49,791 nt of DNA from JBASRP01 sp044866075 (GTDB taxonomy: Bacteria; Actinomycetota; AC-67): assembly GCA_044866075.1 (NCBI GenBank), contig JBIOTQ010000079.1, positions 1-49,791 on the forward strand. The letters are read 5' to 3'. Below the pieces are notes generated by a model. The model searched no databases, had not been told where the DNA came from, and saw nothing but the letters and a program-made list of their open reading frames with translations. Below, in pieces: positions 10,368 through 18,593 of the stretch. Made by a program: the position numbers and the translations under genes. The first letter of the stretch is position 1; every line of letters starts with the position of its first letter.

Positions 10368-10880
10368 TTGGATAACGACTTCTACACGTGCGAGGAATGC
10401 GGATTCCGGTACGGACTCGATCGCGCGGCCGAGGTTGGTCGCGCCATCGGATCCGGTGTGACTGCGATCGTTTCGATCCTGACCGATGACACGCACGACC
10501 TGCGAAGCCGCCGGGCGCCCGAGGTGTGGTCGCCCTTGGAGTACGGCTGTCACCTGAGGGACGTGCTCCTCGTGCAACGCGAGAGGGTCCTCGCGGCGCG
10601 CCGTACGACGCGGCCAACGTTCGAACCGATGGGTCGGGACGAGCGCGTGGAGCACGACGGCTACGCGCAGCAGGTGCCGGGCGATGTGGCCCGCCAGCTG
10701 TCCGACACGGCGGCCCTCTTCGTGAACGTCCTGGCACGACTCGATGACGCCGATTGGGAGAGAATGGTCAACTACAGCTACCCCCAACCGTTCGAGCGAT
10801 CGTTGCGATGGGTGGCGGTGCACACCCTCCACGAGGTCCACCATCACCTGATGGACATCAACCGCCAGCTCGGCTCGTAA
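10368..10880 (+). CDS. DinB-superfamily protein with N-terminal CxxC
   Basis: This 170-aa protein begins at TTG three bases after fbiB. A short N-terminal segment YTCEECGFRYG contains one CxxC pair, half of a zinc-ribbon pattern. The body has DinB/DUF664-like four-helix features: EVWSPLEYGCHLRDVLLVQRE and HTLHEVHHHLMDI give the two helices that normally supply metal-binding His residues. DinB-like proteins include thiol-dependent S-transferases (mycothiol, bacillithiol), but substrate cannot be read from the sequence. The tight link to fbiB suggests co-expression with F420 genes. The first in-frame ATG is too far inside to replace the TTG. Confidence 0.7.
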   Translation: MDNDFYTCEECGFRYGLDRAAEVGRAIGSGVTAIVSILTDDTHDLRSRRAPEVWSPLEYGCHLRDVLLVQRERVLAARRTTRPTFEPMGRDERVEHDGYAQQVPGDVARQLSDTAALFVNVLARLDDADWERMVNYSYPQPFERSLRWVAVHTLHEVHHHLMDINRQLGS

Positions 10881-10905
10881 CGGCGGATCGATCGACGGCG
10901 CCCCG

Positions 10906-12312
10906 CTAGGCGATCAACCCTCGGATGAAGTAAGCGAGGAACGCCGCCGTCGACACGTACAACAGCGGGTGGACCTCCTGCGGTTTCCCCTTCAGGATCT
11001 TGATCGCGGTGTACGCGACGAACCCCGCGCCCACGCCGTTCGTGATCGAGAACGTGAACGGCTGCAGCACGATGGTCAGCAACGCGGGGATACCGATCTC
11101 GGCGTTCTGCCAGTCGATCTCCTTGACCAACGTCATCATGAAATAGCCGACGAGGATCAGCGCGGGAGCCGTCGCCTCGGGCGGGATGACGCCGGCGATC
11201 GGCGAGATGAAGAGGCACGCGAGGAACAGGATCCCCACGACGACGCTCGTGAGCCCGGTACGCCCGCCGGCGGCGATCCCCGACGCCGACTCGATGTAGG
11301 TCGTGTTCGACGAGGACGACGCCGCTCCGCCGGCGGCCGCAGCGAGGGAGTCCACCACGAGGACGCGCCCAACGGCCGGAAGGCGTCCCTGGCTATCGGT
11401 AAGCCCCGCCTGCTCGCCGAGGCCGACGGCGGTGCCCATCGTGTCGAAGAAGTCCGACAGCATCACGGCGAATATCGCCACGCCGGCGGAGATGATCCCG
11501 AGCTTCGCGAACGAGCCGCCGAGGGAGAAGTTCCCGAGAAGATCGAAGTCTGATCCGCTCGGGATGCTCGCCCATTTGTCGGGAACCGCGGCGATCCCGT
11601 TCTTCCAGATCGACAGGTCCTTGATCTCGTTGACGATCGTCGCAAGGACCGTGGTGCCGAGGATGCCGAACAGCAGCGCGCCGCGCACCTTCTTCACGAC
11701 GAGCGTGGCCGTGACCACGAACCCGAGGAAAAAGACGAGCACCTTCCAGTTCGACAGCTGGCCGAGCACGACCGGCGTGCCGCCCTTCTCCGGATTGCGG
11801 ATCGCGACACCCGCGTTGGTGAGGCCGATGAACGCGATGAACGCGCCGATGCCGACGCCGATCGCGCGTTTCAGATCGAGCGGGATCGCATGCAACACGG
11901 CCTCGCGGAACCCGGTGACGACCAGGAACGTTATGACGAGCCCCTCGAGGACGATCACACCCATCGCGTCCGGCCAGTTGAGCTTCAGGGTCGCCACGAG
12001 GGTGAATGCGACGTAGCCGTTGAGGCCGAGACCGGCCGCGAGTGCGAAGGGGTAGTTGGAGACGACGCCCATCAGGATCGTCATGACGCCGGCGACGAGC
12101 GCAGTGACGATGAGGACCTTCGGAAATGCGAGCTGCGTCCCTTGCGGATCCTTGACGGCGCCGAGGATCGTGGGGTTCACGAAGAGGATGTATGACATCG
12201 TCATCCACGTGGTCACCCCGGCGACGACCTCGGTCCGGAGATTGGACCCGCGCTCGGCGGTCTTGAAGTAGCTCTCGAGCCCGGCGCCGCGCGCCGACGC
12301 GACCGTTGCCAT
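10906..12312 (-). CDS. NCS2/AzgA-type purine permease
   Basis: This 468-aa integral membrane protein with many hydrophobic segments resembles the AzgA/PbuG branch of the NCS2 family, which imports adenine, guanine or hypoxanthine with protons. Family-like stretches are GLGLNGYVAFTLV, the acidic-membrane region FDTMGTAVGLGEQAGL, and SSSNTTYIESASGIAAGGRTG. The start is ATG 12312, which has AGGAGG nine bases upstream; an upstream extension of 85 residues is low-complexity and not used. It ends 25 bases from the DinB-like gene in a convergent arrangement. The substrate is inferred from family only. Confidence 0.85.
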   Translation of the reverse strand: MATVASARGAGLESYFKTAERGSNLRTEVVAGVTTWMTMSYILFVNPTILGAVKDPQGTQLAFPKVLIVTALVAGVMTILMGVVSNYPFALAAGLGLNGYVAFTLVATLKLNWPDAMGVIVLEGLVITFLVVTGFREAVLHAIPLDLKRAIGVGIGAFIAFIGLTNAGVAIRNPEKGGTPVVLGQLSNWKVLVFFLGFVVTATLVVKKVRGALLFGILGTTVLATIVNEIKDLSIWKNGIAAVPDKWASIPSGSDFDLLGNFSLGGSFAKLGIISAGVAIFAVMLSDFFDTMGTAVGLGEQAGLTDSQGRLPAVGRVLVVDSLAAAAGGAASSSSNTTYIESASGIAAGGRTGLTSVVVGILFLACLFISPIAGVIPPEATAPALILVGYFMMTLVKEIDWQNAEIGIPALLTIVLQPFTFSITNGVGAGFVAYTAIKILKGKPQEVHPLLYVSTAAFLAYFIRGLIA

Positions 12313-12321
12313 CCCGACCCC

Positions 12322-12327
12322 CCTCCT
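12322..12327 (-). promoter_or_regulatory. ribosome binding site of the purine permease
   Basis: On the minus strand AGGAGG followed by a G-run lies nine bases before ATG 12312 and fixes the start of the permease. The rest of the 196-base divergent gap (12313-12508) shows no recognisable purine riboswitch. Confidence 0.7.
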
Positions 12328-12508
12328 GCCGGGATGCCGCCCCCGGCCGCTCGTCGTGAACGCAGGACGGTTACGGGGGAAGAGCCGGCGTGAACCGGCC
12401 GGCCGAGCGAACGATACCGCCGGGGACAGGGCCGAACAAGGACGCCGCGGAACGTCGTCGAGAGGTCGTGCCGGGCCTGGAGGAGCCGTGCTATAAAGCC
12501 CCCCTGGC

Positions 12509-13183
12509 ATGGCCGACAAGCGAGAAACGAAGCGCGAGCGCCGCGAGGTCGCGAAGCAGCGGCGCATGGAAGAGCTGCGCCGGCGTCAACGCAAAGAGCG
12601 CCTGCGCAAGTTCTGGTATGCGGGAATCTCGATCCTCGTGATCGGCGGGATCGTCGCTGCCGTGATGGTCTCGAGGGCGGCCTCCGGGCGCGCCGCGAAG
12701 GAGCTCAACAAACTCGTTCCGACCGCGGGATGTTCCGCACTCCAGAACCCGCCGGACGAGGGTAACTCGCACAAAGCCCCACCCGAGCGCGTCACATACA
12801 GGACCAACCCGCCCACGTCCGGGAACCACTACGCGAACACGTCGTTCACGGGCGTCCTCCCCAACCCGCTTCCGTCCGGGCTCCGGGACGAGAACCTCGT
12901 CCACAACATGGAACATGGGCACATCATCATCTGGTACAAGCCGGATCTCGACCCGCAGCTGCTCGACTCGCTTAAGTCGTTCGTGCGGGGGAACAACACG
13001 CATCGCATCCTTGTGGTGCGGGCCGACATGCCGTACAAGCTCGCGTTGACGGCGTGGACCCATCTCATCGGATGCACGAACCCGAACGCGAAGGTCGTGG
13101 ATGTCGCGAAGAAGTTCGCGGATGTCTACCAGGGCAAGGGCCCGGAGGGCGACAGGCCCGGTACTGCCTACACCGGGAGCTAA
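12509..13183 (+). CDS. DUF3105 membrane-anchored protein
   Basis: This 224-aa protein starts with a very basic and acidic helix (about 1-34, many Arg/Lys/Glu), followed by one membrane helix (about 35-55, FWYAGISILVIGGIVAAVMV) and an outer domain. The outer domain carries the DUF3105 signature: PPTSGNHYA, then LVHNMEHGHIIIWY. The His and Cys residues (HNMEHGH, GCSALQNPP, LIGCTNP) could bind metal, but the function of DUF3105 is unknown. No Shine-Dalgarno is seen; TATAAA at 12492-12497 lies 11 bases upstream, so a nearly leaderless message is possible. Its stop overlaps the stop of the convergent kinase gene (shared CTAA). Confidence 0.8.
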   Translation: MADKRETKRERREVAKQRRMEELRRRQRKERLRKFWYAGISILVIGGIVAAVMVSRAASGRAAKELNKLVPTAGCSALQNPPDEGNSHKAPPERVTYRTNPPTSGNHYANTSFTGVLPNPLPSGLRDENLVHNMEHGHIIIWYKPDLDPQLLDSLKSFVRGNNTHRILVVRADMPYKLALTAWTHLIGCTNPNAKVVDVAKKFADVYQGKGPEGDRPGTAYTGS

Positions 13184-14241
13184 CCCCGCTCGCGCAAGTC
13201 CTCCGCATCGGCAGTGGCGTCGACCCTCGTAACCGTCGCCCCGGCGTCGTCGACGGCCACGTGTTCGGCACGCCAGCCCTGCGAGGCCAGTACCTGCCTG
13301 ATCTCAGGCTGACGCTCCGGCGGACAGACGAGGAGCAGCGCTCCGCCCATGCCGGCTCCGCAGAGCTTGCCTCCGAGCGCTCCGGCTTGCCGTGCGAGCG
13401 CGTAGGCACGATCGACTTCGGGCGTCGCAACCTGCCCATGGAGCTGTCGCTTCGCGCGCCACGCGCGATCAACAAGTCCGCCGACGGTCGCGATATCGCC
13501 GCGCTCGAGCGCGGTTCGCATCAAGTAGGCCGTGTCGCGGAGCTCCAAGAGCGCAAGGCACGTCTGCCCGTCGGACGCGATTCGCCGCGCGAGCTCGGCG
13601 AGCGGGACCGCGGAGTTCCGGCGCGCGCCGTTGGTGAACAACAACAGATGGCTCTCGAGCGCCCCTCGGCTCTCCGGCGTCATCTCCACATGTGTCACCG
13701 TGACGGTTCCGTCGCGTAAGAACTCGTAGAGGTTGACGCCGCCGAACGACGACACGAATGGATCCTGTTTGCCGCAGGGACGGCGAAGGATCACCATCTC
13801 GATCCGCGCCGCGGTCTGGGCGATGCGCCAGTTGTCCATGCGGTCCCCGACGTGCGCCGCCGCCGCGGTCACCAGGGCGACGCACACGGCAGCAGATGCG
13901 CCGAGCCCGACGCCCGCCGGGACCTCACTCGACACGCTGAGGCGTGCGTGATCGAGACCAAAATGCCACGCGACGGCCTTGTGCAGTGTCACGAACTCGC
14001 GCGAGAGGAACGGATGTCGCATGCGGCGCGCGTACTTCTCCGGTGTGATCAGCTCGCGCACGTCGTGGTCCGGGGAGACGAGCTCGAGGCCGCTCAGACG
14101 GTCGGCGATCGTCGCGGTGGCGCCGCGCGAGATCGCGAGTGAGACGACGGCGCCACCGTGCTTCTCGTACCAAGCGGGGAGGTCGGTGCCGCCGCCGGCC
14201 AGAGAGACACGGCCGGGCGCGTGAGCGACGACGGTATCCAT
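13180..14241 (-). CDS. GHMP-family sugar kinase (HddA-like)
   Basis: This 353-aa protein has GHMP kinase motifs: N-terminal APGRVSLAGGGTDLPAWYEKHG, the ATP-binding loop GVGLGASAAVCVAL, and C-terminal CGAGMGGALLLV. The GGGTDLP start and general layout match the D-glycero-D-manno-heptose-7-phosphate 1-kinase (HddA) group, which also contains fucose-kinase-like and uncharacterised sugar kinases. No other heptose gene is in the window, so the substrate remains open. ATG 14241 is chosen because it directly precedes the family's first strand; the longer reading to 14490 overlaps the BldC-like gene. It lies downstream of that regulator on the same strand. Confidence 0.8.
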   Translation of the reverse strand: MDTVVAHAPGRVSLAGGGTDLPAWYEKHGGAVVSLAISRGATATIADRLSGLELVSPDHDVRELITPEKYARRMRHPFLSREFVTLHKAVAWHFGLDHARLSVSSEVPAGVGLGASAAVCVALVTAAAAHVGDRMDNWRIAQTAARIEMVILRRPCGKQDPFVSSFGGVNLYEFLRDGTVTVTHVEMTPESRGALESHLLLFTNGARRNSAVPLAELARRIASDGQTCLALLELRDTAYLMRTALERGDIATVGGLVDRAWRAKRQLHGQVATPEVDRAYALARQAGALGGKLCGAGMGGALLLVCPPERQPEIRQVLASQGWRAEHVAVDDAGATVTRVDATADAEDLRERG

Positions 14242-14275
14242 GATCGAACAGAGCCTGAAAGCGACGGGAAAGAGA

Positions 14276-14319
14276 GCGGCCGCCGGAGAGACGGGCTCGC
14301 CGTGCTCCCGGGCGGCCGC
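14276..14319 (-). terminator. possible hairpin between the BldC-like gene and the GHMP kinase
   Basis: A perfect nine-base inverted repeat (GCGGCCGCC at 14276-14284 with GGCGGCCGC at 14311-14319) has a 26-base loop. Read on the minus strand it is followed by TCTCTTTCCC. It could terminate the BldC-like transcript or attenuate into the kinase gene. The poly-U tract is weak. Confidence 0.3.
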
Positions 14320-14333
14320 CGAGTCGCCTCTTA

Positions 14334-14648
14334 TTAGGCCATGCGCGCGACGGGCGCGACCGGTGCGACCGGCTGACGCTCGTTCTCGGGAAGGACGGCC
14401 GACAGGGCCTCCCAGACCGCGGACGCGAGGAACCGACGGTGCCCGCCGAGCGTGCGGATGTACGGGAGCTTGCCGGCGTCGGCCCAGCACCGGACCGCGC
14501 GGTGGCTGACGCGGAAGAGCATCGCGACCTCGCCGGTCGTGAGGAGCGCATCGTCCCGACGGTGACCGTTCTGCATCGCCATCGCCTGACGGCGAAGACG
14601 CTCGATGAGACGCTCGCGCGTGCCGCTGGTGTACGGAGTCTTCGTCAT
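14334..14648 (-). CDS. BldC-like MerR-type DNA-binding protein
   Basis: This 104-aa protein carries a MerR-like winged helix-turn-helix (about 35-85): ALLTTGEVAMLFRVSHRAV, RCWADAGKLPYI and RTLGGHRRF. These match the BldC pattern (LLTPAEVA.MFRV...TV.RWA.AGKL..IRTLGGHRR). BldC-type proteins bind direct repeats cooperatively and control development and secondary metabolism in streptomycetes. The N-terminal 34 residues are basic, and the C-terminus has a short VAPVAPVA tail not seen in BldC. ATG 14648 has AAGGAGGGG just upstream. Targets are unknown; its position at the head of the polysaccharide region makes a local role possible. Confidence 0.82.
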   Translation of the reverse strand: MTKTPYTSGTRERLIERLRRQAMAMQNGHRRDDALLTTGEVAMLFRVSHRAVRCWADAGKLPYIRTLGGHRRFLASAVWEALSAVLPENERQPVAPVAPVARMA

Positions 14649-14655
14649 CTCGCTG

Positions 14656-14664
14656 CCCCTCCTT
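14656..14664 (-). promoter_or_regulatory. ribosome binding site of the BldC-like gene
   Basis: AAGGAGGGG on the minus strand, seven bases before ATG 14648, is one of the strongest Shine-Dalgarno sequences in the window and rules out the 42-residue upstream extension. Confidence 0.75.
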
Positions 14665-14847
14665 CGGGTTTGTGCGACGGCCGCTCTCTCAGGGCGTCCG
14701 TCCATGCACCAAAGGAAACGAGCGAGCGAATGAAACCGCGCGGTCAGAAGGCACGTAGCGGCGTCCGCGAACATCGCGAATCCGGACGAAGCCGGGCGAG
14801 CGCGCCACTGCGGGACGCGAAATTAGGACCCAGGTCCCAGGTGTACT

Positions 14848-14880
14848 GGCCGATAAACGTCTCGCTCGGCCCTATCGGCC
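14848..14880. promoter_or_regulatory. perfect 8-bp inverted repeat upstream of the BldC-like gene
   Basis: GGCCGATA (14848-14855) and TATCGGCC (14873-14880) form a perfect inverted repeat with a 17-base spacer. It lies about 200 bases before the BldC-like start and just after the stop of the 87-codon gene (minus-strand order), so it may be a hairpin in the leader, a terminator stem without U-tract, or a protein-binding site. It overlaps the left part of a dispersed G-rich element. Confidence 0.4.
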
Positions 14881-14908
14881 TCCCGCCCACCCAGCGGCCC
14901 GATCGGTG
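14866..14908. repeat. dispersed G-rich element, copy 1 (non-coding)
   Basis: This 43-base segment matches 33266-33310 almost throughout. Both contain TCGGCCCTATCGGCC, then CCCGCCCACCC, a short variable spacer (3 or 5 bases) and GGCCCGATCG. On the minus strand it reads GGGTGGGCGGGAGGCC, a run able to form a G-quadruplex-like structure, flanked by GGCCGATAGGGCC. This copy fills the gap after the 87-codon gene. The remaining intergenic stretch (14649-14847) shows only the BldC ribosome binding site and CAGGTCCCAGGT. Confidence 0.55.
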
Positions 14909-15172
14909 CTAAGGGCCCGCGATCGAGAAGCCGGTCTGACGTGACTCGGGTGTCGGCGGCTCGAACTCGCGCGGGATGCCGAGGGCGCTCACATCCCCGA
15001 AGAAGATGAGCGCGTAGGGGGTCGCGGGCGGCAAGGACCCTTCGGTGACCTTGATCAGCATCACGTCTTCGCGCCGCCAGGTGATCGTGCCGTGGATCCA
15101 CCCGGCGCCGCCGCGCAACGCCACCGATACCGCGTCTCCGTCCTGGAGTTGGTCGAGCAACCTGCGCTCCAT
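14909..15172 (-). CDS. small conserved-looking protein of unknown function
   Basis: This 87-aa protein starts at ATG one base beyond the uxs stop, so it is probably the last gene of the ugd-uxs operon. The sequence is mostly beta-strand-like (DAVSVALRGGAGWIHGTITW, then EDVMLIKVTEG), with a G-W-I-x-G-x-I pattern that recalls small SH3 or Sm-like barrels, and a proline-rich end (EFEPPTPES). There is no signal peptide or membrane helix. I do not recognise the family. The coding potential is supported by position, start context and lack of rare composition. Confidence 0.55.
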   Translation of the reverse strand: MERRLLDQLQDGDAVSVALRGGAGWIHGTITWRREDVMLIKVTEGSLPPATPYALIFFGDVSALGIPREFEPPTPESRQTGFSIAGP

Positions 15173-15173
15173 C

Positions 15174-16112
15174 TCAGTCTCCCCGTTCGTCGGTGCGGAA
15201 CCAATCGATCGTCCGCGCCAGGCCCTCGCGGACGGGGACCTTCGGTTCCCAGCCGAGGATCTCGCGCGCCTTCGTTATATCCGGCTTCCGCACGCTCGGG
15301 TCGTCCACCGGTCGCGGCTCGAACACGATCTCCGAGGCAGACCCGGACAGCTCCTTGATCATCCCGGCGAGCTCGAGGACCGTGTACTCCTCCGGGTTGC
15401 CGATGTTCACCGGGTCGTGGTGATCGGAGCGCAACAGACGCACGATCCCCTCGATGAGGTCGTCGACGTAGCAGAAGCTCCGCGTCTGGCTGCCGTCGCC
15501 GTGGACGGTGATCGGTTTCCCTTCGAGAGCCTGGACGATGAACATCGTGACGGCGCGGCCGTCCTCGCGGCGCATCGACGGGCCGAACGTGTTGAAGATC
15601 CGCACGATGCGCGTGTCGAGCCCGTGGGAGCGGTGGTACGCCATCGTCATCGCCTCGGCGTACCGTTTCGCCTCGTCGTACACGCCGCGCGGCCCCACCG
15701 GGTTCACGTGCCCCCAGTAGTCCTCCGGCTGCGGGTGGATCTGCGGGTCGCCGTACACCTCCGAGGTCGACGCCAGGAGGTACGTCGATCCCTTCTCTTT
15801 CGCCAGCCCGAGCGTGTTCCACGTGCCGAGCGCCCCGACCTTGAGCGTCGGGATCGGATGGCGAAGGTAATCGATCGGGGACGCGGGGCTCGCGAAATTC
15901 AAAACGGCATCCACGCCGCCGCCGAGGAAGAGCGGCTGCGACATGTTGTGATCGACGAACGTGAATCGGTCGTTCTTCGAGAGATCATCCACGTGGGAGC
16001 GCCGCCCGGTGATGAGGTTGTCGACGCACACGACCTCGTGACCCTCGGACAGGAACCGCGAGCAGAGATGGAACCCGAGGAATCCCGCTCCCCCGGTGAC
16101 GACGATGCGCAT
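15174..16112 (-). CDS. uxs: UDP-glucuronate decarboxylase (UDP-xylose synthase-like)
   Basis: This 312-aa short-chain (extended SDR) enzyme has the Rossmann start VTGGAGFLGFHLCSRF and the catalytic pair Tyr145/Lys149 in GVYDEAKRYAE. Strings typical of UDP-xylose synthases include NFASPASPIDYLRHP, TSEVYGDP and GSQTRSFCYVDDLIEG. The reaction is UDP-glucuronate to UDP-xylose with bound NAD. The gene directly follows ugd (two-base gap), which makes the substrate, so the assignment is well supported by context. Related SDR sugar epimerases are the main alternative. Confidence 0.85.
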   Translation of the reverse strand: MRIVVTGGAGFLGFHLCSRFLSEGHEVVCVDNLITGRRSHVDDLSKNDRFTFVDHNMSQPLFLGGGVDAVLNFASPASPIDYLRHPIPTLKVGALGTWNTLGLAKEKGSTYLLASTSEVYGDPQIHPQPEDYWGHVNPVGPRGVYDEAKRYAEAMTMAYHRSHGLDTRIVRIFNTFGPSMRREDGRAVTMFIVQALEGKPITVHGDGSQTRSFCYVDDLIEGIVRLLRSDHHDPVNIGNPEEYTVLELAGMIKELSGSASEIVFEPRPVDDPSVRKPDITKAREILGWEPKVPVREGLARTIDWFRTDERGD

Positions 16113-16114
16113 CA

Positions 16115-17398
<1,284 letters not shown>

Positions 17399-17408
17399 GG
17401 GGTCGATG

Positions 17409-17414
17409 AGCGTA
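17409..17414 (-). promoter_or_regulatory. -10 box of ugd with very short leader
   Basis: TACGCT on the minus strand ends ten bases before the ugd ATG. With no Shine-Dalgarno present, a transcript with only a few leader bases is likely. Confidence 0.35.
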
Positions 17415-17432
17415 GCACGGCTTCTAAAGGCC

Positions 17433-17467
17433 CACGGGCGACCCGAAATCCTCGCGCATCGCCCGTG
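17433..17467. promoter_or_regulatory. inverted repeat in the ugd/wecB divergent promoter region
   Basis: CACGGGCGA (17433-17441) and TCGCCCGTG (17459-17467) are perfect 9-base arms with a 17-base spacer. They lie between the -10 boxes of the two divergent operons, a suitable position for an operator controlling both. No regulator family is recognised. Confidence 0.4.
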
Positions 17468-17481
17468 CCGCTGCCGGACGG

Positions 17482-17487
17482 TACACT
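17482..17487 (+). promoter_or_regulatory. -10 box of the wecB operon
   Basis: TACACT lies about 50 bases before the wecB start. Unlike several neighbours, this gene has a leader and a Shine-Dalgarno (GAGGTGA, 17529-17535). Confidence 0.35.
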
Positions 17488-17537
17488 CGCGTTCTGCATA
17501 GTTCTGGACCGCCCCTGGCGCGACCCCCGAGGTGATC

Positions 17538-18593
17538 GTGCGAATCGTAAGCGTCGTGGGGGCCCGCCCCCAGTTCGTCAAAGCGGCCGCGGTGACGCGC
17601 GCCCTTCGCGCGCGACCCGGCGTCTCGGAGACGCTCGTCCACACCGGACAGCATTACGACCCCGAGATGTCGGATGTGTTCTTCAGCGAGCTCGGACTCC
17701 CGGAACCGGACCGCGAGCTCGGCGTGGGGAGCGGCACGCACGCGGTGCAGACCGGCGCCATGCTCGTCTCGCTCGAGGGTGTGATCGCGGAGGAGAAGCC
17801 GGATCTCGTCCTGATCTATGGCGACACGAACACGACGCTCGCCGCGGCGCTCGTCGCCGCGAAGGCGCTCGTCCCGATCGGACACGTGGAAGCGGGGATG
17901 CGTTCGTTCAACCGCGCGATGCCCGAAGAGATCAATCGCGTGTGCGCCGATCACCTCGCCGCGATGCACTTCTGTTCCACGCAGACGGCGGTCGACAACC
18001 TGCGAGCCGAGGGCGTGACGGAGGGCGTTCACCTCGTCGGCGACGTCATGGCAGACCTCGTTCGCCTGTCACTCCCCCACGGCAAGAAGAGCGCGCTCGA
18101 CGAGGCGGGGGTGACGGCCGGCGCGTACTACGTGCTGACGCTGCACCGGCCCGCCAACACGGACGATCCCGAGCGGCTGGAGACGATCTTGAGCGCGGTC
18201 GCCAAGCTCGACGCTCCGGTCGTGTTCCCGATCCATCCCCGGACGCTCGCCGCGATGGAGGCCGCGGGGATCCGCGGCGACGGCGCGCTCCGGCCCGTCC
18301 GTCCGGCCGGGTACCTCGCCTTCCTCGCGCTGCAGGCGTCCGCGCGCGCGGTGCTCACCGACTCGGGCGGGATCCAGAAGGAGGCCTACGTGCTCGGCGT
18401 CCCGTGCGTGACGCTGCGCGGCGAGACCGAATGGACCGAGACGCTCGAGACCGGCTGGAACGTGCTCGCCGACGCCGACCCGGAAGCGATCATCGCCGGC
18501 GCCGCTCGCGAGGCTCCGGCGGAGCATCCCAACCTGTACGGCGACGGCCGCGCCGCCGAACGGATCGCCGACATCTGCGTTTCCGCGCCATGA
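17538..18593 (+). CDS. UDP-N-acetylglucosamine 2-epimerase family (WecB/WbpI-like)
   Basis: This 351-aa GT-B-fold epimerase starts SVVGARPQFVKAAAV. Residues matching known active-site regions are HTGQHYDPEMS, YGDTNTTLA, HVEAGMRSFNRAMPEEINR, HRPANTDD and DSGGIQKE. The family interconverts UDP-GlcNAc and UDP-ManNAc; WbpI acts on the 3-acetamido-uronate version. Because the next four genes match WbpD, WbpE, a dehydrogenase and WbpB, the WbpI reaction is plausible here. GTG 17538 is preferred over GTG 17532, which overlaps the Shine-Dalgarno. It overlaps the next gene by ATGA. Confidence 0.85.
   Translation: MRIVSVVGARPQFVKAAAVTRALRARPGVSETLVHTGQHYDPEMSDVFFSELGLPEPDRELGVGSGTHAVQTGAMLVSLEGVIAEEKPDLVLIYGDTNTTLAAALVAAKALVPIGHVEAGMRSFNRAMPEEINRVCADHLAAMHFCSTQTAVDNLRAEGVTEGVHLVGDVMADLVRLSLPHGKKSALDEAGVTAGAYYVLTLHRPANTDDPERLETILSAVAKLDAPVVFPIHPRTLAAMEAAGIRGDGALRPVRPAGYLAFLALQASARAVLTDSGGIQKEAYVLGVPCVTLRGETEWTETLETGWNVLADADPEAIIAGAAREAPAEHPNLYGDGRAAERIADICVSAP

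Noticed and set aside
12313..12508. Possible purine riboswitch before the permease
   Set aside because: No purine-riboswitch core strings are present in the gap, and a plain Shine-Dalgarno is sufficient.
14849..14856. GCCGATAA resembling a WhiG/sigma-28 type -10 box
   Set aside because: No TAAA-type -35 lies at the right distance, and transcription in that direction would run into the end of minus-strand genes. It is better explained as one arm of the inverted repeat.
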